Of a stretch of 64,000 nucleotides of DNA, positions 60,653 through 64,000 are shown piece by piece. Origin of the DNA: Rhizobium sp. 18055 (lineage in GTDB: Bacteria; Pseudomonadota; Alphaproteobacteria; Rhizobiales; Rhizobiaceae); assembly GCF_902706285.1 (NCBI RefSeq), contig NZ_CACSKD010000010.1:1-64000 (forward strand). Reading direction: 5' to 3'. The notes beneath the pieces are model-generated. The model had not been told where the DNA came from. It saw only the letters and a list, made by a program, of their open reading frames with translations, and did no database searches. A program made the translations under genes and the position numbers. Each line of letters opens with the position of its first letter. The stretch's first letter is position 1.

Positions 60653-61298
60653 GATAGCTCTCCCAGGCATCGATGGACACGGTGAGCGAAGGATCAGCCC
60701 CCTCGCCCCAGATCTCGCCGCCGTCGAACACGACGGTGTAGACCCATTGCGGGTTCTCGCCCTTGCCATGCGCATTGTCGTCAGGAAACACGAAAGTGCC
60801 CTGCACCGCCTCGATCATCCCGACCTTGGCACGCGCGTAGCGCGGCAGCCGCGTGTGTGTCACCGGATTGAAATTCCGCGTCTTCACCCGGTCGCCGACC
60901 GCAAACCGCGCCGCAGCCTCCACCGGACGATCGCACGGCCCACCCTTGGCGAGCACCCCTGCCACCATGTCGGCCGTCAGCACCCGCTTCGGTGTCGCCC
61001 CGTCGAACTGCTTGTGGCCGGCCTCGATCTCCTCGGCCCTGAGGAACCCGTGCCGCTGGAGCAGCACTTCCAGCGCCCGCGTCCAGATCTCGTAGTAGCT
61101 GGCCGAGAGATAGCGCGCTGGCGGAATGCTTTCGCGCGCGTGCCGGCTCTCGTCGATGGTCCAGGCACCGAAGGCACCGCAGGAAAGCGTTAGCCCGAGC
61201 GCCCGCTTTTCCCACTCCGCATGAAAATACGGCTCGTCCTTCTCCGGCGCCACCGGCCCAAAGCCCATCTGCCCGCCAAGATCATGCGGCCCGTTCAT
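60639..61298 (-). CDS. nthB: Nitrile hydratase beta subunit
   Basis: 219 aa. It has MNGPHDLGGQMGFGPVAPEKDEPYFHAEWEKRALGLTL at the N-terminus and FAVGDRVKTRNFNPVTHTRLPRYARAKVGMIEAVQGTFVFPD in the C-terminal barrel. It forms the alpha-beta dimer that hydrates nitriles to amides. Start ATG overlaps the alpha stop (ATGA), a coupling seen in most nth operons. It is typical in length. Confidence 0.95.
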   Translation of the reverse strand: MNGPHDLGGQMGFGPVAPEKDEPYFHAEWEKRALGLTLSCGAFGAWTIDESRHARESIPPARYLSASYYEIWTRALEVLLQRHGFLRAEEIEAGHKQFDGATPKRVLTADMVAGVLAKGGPCDRPVEAAARFAVGDRVKTRNFNPVTHTRLPRYARAKVGMIEAVQGTFVFPDDNAHGKGENPQWVYTVVFDGGEIWGEGADPSLTVSIDAWESYLERV

Positions 61299-61951
61299 GC
61301 CGCTGCTCCAGGCAGTGCAGCGGCAACACCGGCACCGATCATCGCATCGCGGCTGACCAGATCGGCGAGCTGCTCCTCGCTCCAGCCCTCGGTGCCCGCA
61401 GGTCGCTGGGGAATGACCAGATAACGCAACTCCGCCGTCGAATCCCACACCCGGATCTTCTGCCCCTCGGGCAGCGTCACGCCGAATTCGGCAAGCACGC
61501 CGCGCGGATCGATCACCGCCCGCGAGCGATAGCTCGGCGCTTTGTACCAGACAGGCGGCAGGCCGAGGACGGACCACGGATAGCAGGAGCACAGCGTGCA
61601 GACGACGAGATTGTGCGTCTCGTCGGTGTTGAACACCGCGCGCATGTGCTCGCCCTGCCGTCCGGTATAGCCGAGGCTGGCAATCGCCGCCGTCGCATCC
61701 GTCTTCAGCCATCCAGCAAATTCGGGATCGCTCCAGGCCTTGGCCACCACGCGCGCGCCGTTTCGTGGCCCGATCCTGGTCTGATAGGTATCGACGATCA
61801 CATCGATGGCCTGAGGATCGATCAGCCCCTTCTCGGTCAGCACCGTCTCCAGTGCCTTCACCCGCGCCTGCATGTCGGAATAGTGGTTGTCGTGGTCATG
61901 CCCATGGGGATGAACGTGGTCATCGCCGTGATGGTGATCGTCGTCGTGCAC
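61295..61951 (-). CDS. nthA: Nitrile hydratase alpha subunit, cobalt type, with a His-rich N-terminus
   Basis: 218 aa from a GTG with GGAGG upstream. The metal-binding claw is VVCTLCSCYPW: Cys118, Cys121, Ser122 and Cys123, with Thr119 marking the cobalt (not iron) type. The first 24 residues carry ten His and several Asp, an unusual extension that may collect cobalt or another metal. Further family motifs are AKAWSDPEFAGWLKTDAT and YRSRAVIDPRGVLAEFG. The operon order alpha-beta-accessory is standard. No aldoxime dehydratase or amidase is nearby. Confidence 0.95.
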   Translation of the reverse strand: MHDDDHHHGDDHVHPHGHDHDNHYSDMQARVKALETVLTEKGLIDPQAIDVIVDTYQTRIGPRNGARVVAKAWSDPEFAGWLKTDATAAIASLGYTGRQGEHMRAVFNTDETHNLVVCTLCSCYPWSVLGLPPVWYKAPSYRSRAVIDPRGVLAEFGVTLPEGQKIRVWDSTAELRYLVIPQRPAGTEGWSEEQLADLVSRDAMIGAGVAAALPGAAA

Positions 61952-62080
61952 GAGAGAACCTCCGCCAGTTGATCACACCATCTTTAGGCGCTTCGAAACG
62001 CACCGCCAACCCCTGCCATGCTCATGCGTGTTCTCGACCTGACCACGCTTACGCTGGTGCTGACGAAACCGTCGATCACG

Positions 62081-62674
62081 CTATTTCAGCATCGGCCAAA
62101 GGCTCAGAACCAGAAGCACCGCCATGCTGATATTGAACCATTTCAGCCGCACCGGGTCCGACAACCATTCGCGCAAAGCCGAGCCGAACCCCGCCCAGGT
62201 CGATACGCTCGGCACGTTCACGGCAGCGAACACCAACCCGACGACCAGCACGCTAGCGAAATAGACATCCGCGATCGTATAGGTCGCCATCGCCGTCACC
62301 GCCATCACCCAGGCCTTGGGATTGACCCACTGGAACGCTGCCGCCGACAGGAACGCCATCGGCTTCACCGCCCCCTCGCCTTCACTGAGCGACCGCGACG
62401 TGCCGATCTTCCAGGCGATCCAGACGAGATAGGCACGGCCGGCAAACTTCAGCACGGTGTAGACGATGGGCACGGTATGCAGCACCGCACCAAGCCCCAG
62501 CCCGACGCCGAGCAGCAAGGAAAAGAACCCGACGCCAATCCCCAGCATGTGCGGGATCGTCCGGCGGAAGCCGAAATTCACCCCCGACGCAAACAGCATC
62601 ATATTGTTCGGGCCCGGCGTGATCGATGTGGTGAAGGCAAACAGAACGAGTGCCAGAAATGTATCCAGCGGCAT
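62081..62674 (-). CDS. LysE/RhtB-family exporter
   Basis: 197 aa with six hydrophobic segments. The family start ALVLFAFTTSITPGPNNMMLFASGVNFG is clear, followed by PHMLGIGVGFFSLLLGVGLG and FQWVNPKAWVMAVTAMATY. Such transporters export basic or neutral amino acids. A large palindrome 42 bases upstream suggests tight regulation by an unlinked regulator. Confidence 0.93.
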   Translation of the reverse strand: MPLDTFLALVLFAFTTSITPGPNNMMLFASGVNFGFRRTIPHMLGIGVGFFSLLLGVGLGLGAVLHTVPIVYTVLKFAGRAYLVWIAWKIGTSRSLSEGEGAVKPMAFLSAAAFQWVNPKAWVMAVTAMATYTIADVYFASVLVVGLVFAAVNVPSVSTWAGFGSALREWLSDPVRLKWFNISMAVLLVLSLWPMLK

Positions 62675-62715
62675 GAGACCTCCCGACCCCGCAATTGATA
62701 AAGCGGGCCTTGTTG

Positions 62716-62742
62716 ATTTAGGTCAGTATGCCTGACCTAAAT
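62716..62742. promoter_or_regulatory. Large perfect palindrome upstream of the LysE gene
   Basis: An inverted repeat with 11-bp arms (ATTTAGGTCAG and CTGACCTAAAT) around a 5-base centre TATGC. It lies 42-68 bases upstream of the ATG and about 55 bases past the stop of mazF. The core AGGTCA---TGACCT resembles sites of GntR- or Lrp-type regulators. Confidence 0.7.
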
Positions 62743-62798
62743 TGGAGGTACTACATCTGCATTGTCACGGTGACAGGATTGGATGAAACAGCAAGCAA

Positions 62799-63164
62799 CT
62801 AACCAGCACTATCCGGCAACTCGAGCCCCAGCAGCCTGCCGAGATAGCTGCGAACCTCGCCAAGAAACGCTGGCGACGTTGGCTCGATGAAGCGTAACAA
62901 CCGCTCCGCCTTGTCGATCGATCGAACCTGATCAACAAGCACCATGCCACGCGTCTCAAGGTGATCAGGCAAAGCAACCTTGGTCATCCACGGCTGCATG
63001 TTGCTGGTCACCGGGCAGACGATCACACGCTTCAAGCGACAGTTCATCGTCTGCTCGGAGATTACGATGACGGGACGGACACCAGACTGCTCGCTGCCGC
63101 GAATTGAGTTCAAATTGGCAAGATAGATATCGCCGGCCGAAGGTCCAGGTTCAATCGTGCTCAT
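62799..63164 (-). CDS. mazF: MazF/PemK-type toxin
   Basis: 121 aa starting MSTIEPGPSAGDIYLANLNS. The family core is GDIYLANLNSIRGSEQSGVRPVIVIS, VIVCPVTSN, TRGMVLVDQVRSIDK and LRFIEP. MazF cleaves mRNA at short specific motifs. The start overlaps the last 14 bases of the antitoxin gene. An upstream extension to 63206 was rejected because it lies inside mazE. Confidence 0.92.
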   Translation of the reverse strand: MSTIEPGPSAGDIYLANLNSIRGSEQSGVRPVIVISEQTMNCRLKRVIVCPVTSNMQPWMTKVALPDHLETRGMVLVDQVRSIDKAERLLRFIEPTSPAFLGEVRSYLGRLLGLELPDSAG

Positions 63165-63420
63165 GCAATCGTTCGGAGCCGACATCAGGCCCCCAATCGA
63201 CCGCATCAGGCTCGTTCTCCCAGCCGACCCGGTCCATCTCGGCGATCATCTCGTCCAAAGATGGCGCTAACCTCCGCGTCGGCTTCTGTAAGGTCACCTT
63301 GCCATCGCTGACGTCGAGGTTCACGACGTCGCCAGCACTGAGACGCAGCTCATCAGTCACTGCTTTTGGCAAGCGAATAGCGATGCTATTACCCCACTTG
63401 GAAATCGTGACTTTGGTCAT
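63151..63420 (-). CDS. mazE: MazE/AbrB-type antitoxin
   Basis: 89 aa with the SpoVT/AbrB swapped-hairpin domain: MTKVTISKWGNSIAIRLPKAVTDELRLSAGDVVNLDVSDGKVTLQKP. The C-terminal half (acidic, GWENEPDAVDWGPD) should wrap the toxin. It is the first gene of the pair and is preceded by a small inverted repeat. Confidence 0.93.
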   Translation of the reverse strand: MTKVTISKWGNSIAIRLPKAVTDELRLSAGDVVNLDVSDGKVTLQKPTRRLAPSLDEMIAEMDRVGWENEPDAVDWGPDVGSERLHEHD

Positions 63421-63430
63421 ATCTCACCCT

Positions 63431-63448
63431 TGATATCCGATGTTATCA
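63431..63448. promoter_or_regulatory. Inverted repeat upstream of mazEF
   Basis: TGATA-N8-TATCA lies 11 bases before the mazE start, a position expected for MazE/MazEF autorepression. Arms are only 5 bp. Confidence 0.4.
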
Positions 63449-63485
63449 CCCATCAGAGACACCGGCAACAAGACGAGGCCGCACC

Positions 63486-64000
63486 ATGCAGGACGATCCG
63501 ATCCCCACCATCAGCCTGCCCGATGGCACTGAAGTCCCGGTCATCGGACAGGGCACCTGGAACATGGGCGAGAACGCCTCCGAGGCAAAGCGCGAGATTG
63601 AAAGCCTGCGTGCCGGCCTCGACCTTGGCATGGTGCTGATCGACACCGCTGAAATGTATGCCGAGGGCGGCGCCGAAAGGATCGTTGGCGAAGCGATCCG
63701 CGGCCGCCGCGACGAGGTCTTCCTCGTCAGCAAGGTCTATCCCTGGAACGCCAGCCGCACCGGAACGATCGAGGCCTGCGAAAGCAGCCTGTCGCGCCTG
63801 GGCACCGACCGCATCGACCTCTATCTCCTCCACTGGCGCGGCGACCACCCACTGGCCGAAACCGTCGAGGCGTTCGAGACGCTGAAGGCATCCGGCAAGA
63901 TCCGCGCCTGGGGCGTCTCCAATTTCGACACCGACGATATGGAGGAACTGCTGGCCGTTCCAGCAGGCAAAAAAGTCGCCGCCAATCAAGTGCTCTACAA
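63486..64000 (+). CDS. Aldo/keto reductase (partial, cut by the window end)
   Basis: At least 171 aa starting MQDDPIPTISLPDGTEVPVIGQGTW. It shows LDLGMVLIDTAEMYAEGGAERIVGEA (catalytic Asp and Tyr), VFLVSKVYPWNASR (Lys), DLYLLHWRGDHPL (His) and AWGVSNFDTDD. It is a YtbE/DkgB-type AKR distinct from the enzyme at 35050. The C-terminal cofactor loop lies outside the window. Confidence 0.92.
   Translation, partial: MQDDPIPTISLPDGTEVPVIGQGTWNMGENASEAKREIESLRAGLDLGMVLIDTAEMYAEGGAERIVGEAIRGRRDEVFLVSKVYPWNASRTGTIEACESSLSRLGTDRIDLYLLHWRGDHPLAETVEAFETLKASGKIRAWGVSNFDTDDMEELLAVPAGKKVAANQVLY

Overview
The window looks like the chromosome of a Rhizobiaceae-type alphaproteobacterium (Rhizobium, Agrobacterium, Neorhizobium or a relative). 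This is inferred from the high-GC codon use, a BA14K-family protein, an NDUFS4-type complex I subunit, a two-domain cold-shock protein, ECF/anti-sigma and MarR-GNAT arrangements and the style of the five tRNAs. No rRNA, plasmid replication gene or CRISPR array was seen.

Layout. (1) 1-3.4 kb is an accessory patch, visibly more AT-rich than the rest. It opens with the 3' end of an IS3-family transposase and carries a four-TM protein resembling the TRADD-N-associated TM family, an orphan PrtN-like activator, a TM/coiled-coil protein of AbiC-like layout and small unknowns. (2) 3.4-7.9 kb: Fsr-type efflux pump, a 55-aa small protein, tRNA-Arg, an NDUFS4-like subunit, a first EptA phosphoethanolamine transferase and tRNA-Pro. 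(3) 8.1-15.6 kb: a minus-strand cluster with a PLP decarboxylase, an unassigned fold-type-I PLP enzyme, a TPR/ATP-grasp/cysteine-protease-like fusion, a second EptA and a membrane-anchored CX5R phosphatase. It looks like an uncharacterised small-molecule or envelope-modification pathway and is the best candidate for something new. (4) 15.7-31.1 kb: stress and housekeeping genes (BA14K, Dps, FdhD, MsrA, DUF192, cold shock, GloA, M15-like lipoprotein, FAD oxidase, adenylate cyclase, hydroxypyruvate isomerase, MFS, PhzF, NUDIX, EEP nuclease) with tRNA-Glu and tRNA-Lys. (5) 31.1-34.9 kb: a three-gene Fe(III)/phosphonate-type ABC importer. (6) 35-42.3 kb: aldo/keto reductase, aminotransferase, IlvE, small stress proteins, methyltransferase, IlvC and a TetR regulator with a clear operator. 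(7) 42.4-45.8 kb: an AraC/YqhC-like regulator divergent from two tandem zinc-type alcohol dehydrogenases, both preceded by the same 21-bp-phased direct repeat. (8) 45.9-56.7 kb: NDH-2, racemase, MarR-GNAT, TetR, MFS, an HxlR/NmrA pair, PdxJ, a MerR-LuxR fusion, a RecD-like helicase and a pentapeptide-repeat protein. (9) 56.7-64 kb: GT39-type glycosyltransferase, an ECF sigma/anti-sigma operon with a COG4315 protein, a cobalt-type nitrile hydratase operon with a His-rich alpha subunit, a LysE exporter with a large palindrome, MazEF and a truncated aldo/keto reductase.

Starts were moved to internal ATG/GTG/TTG codons where a Shine-Dalgarno sequence, family length or paralog alignment favoured it. 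All family names come from reading motifs by eye; no database search was run.
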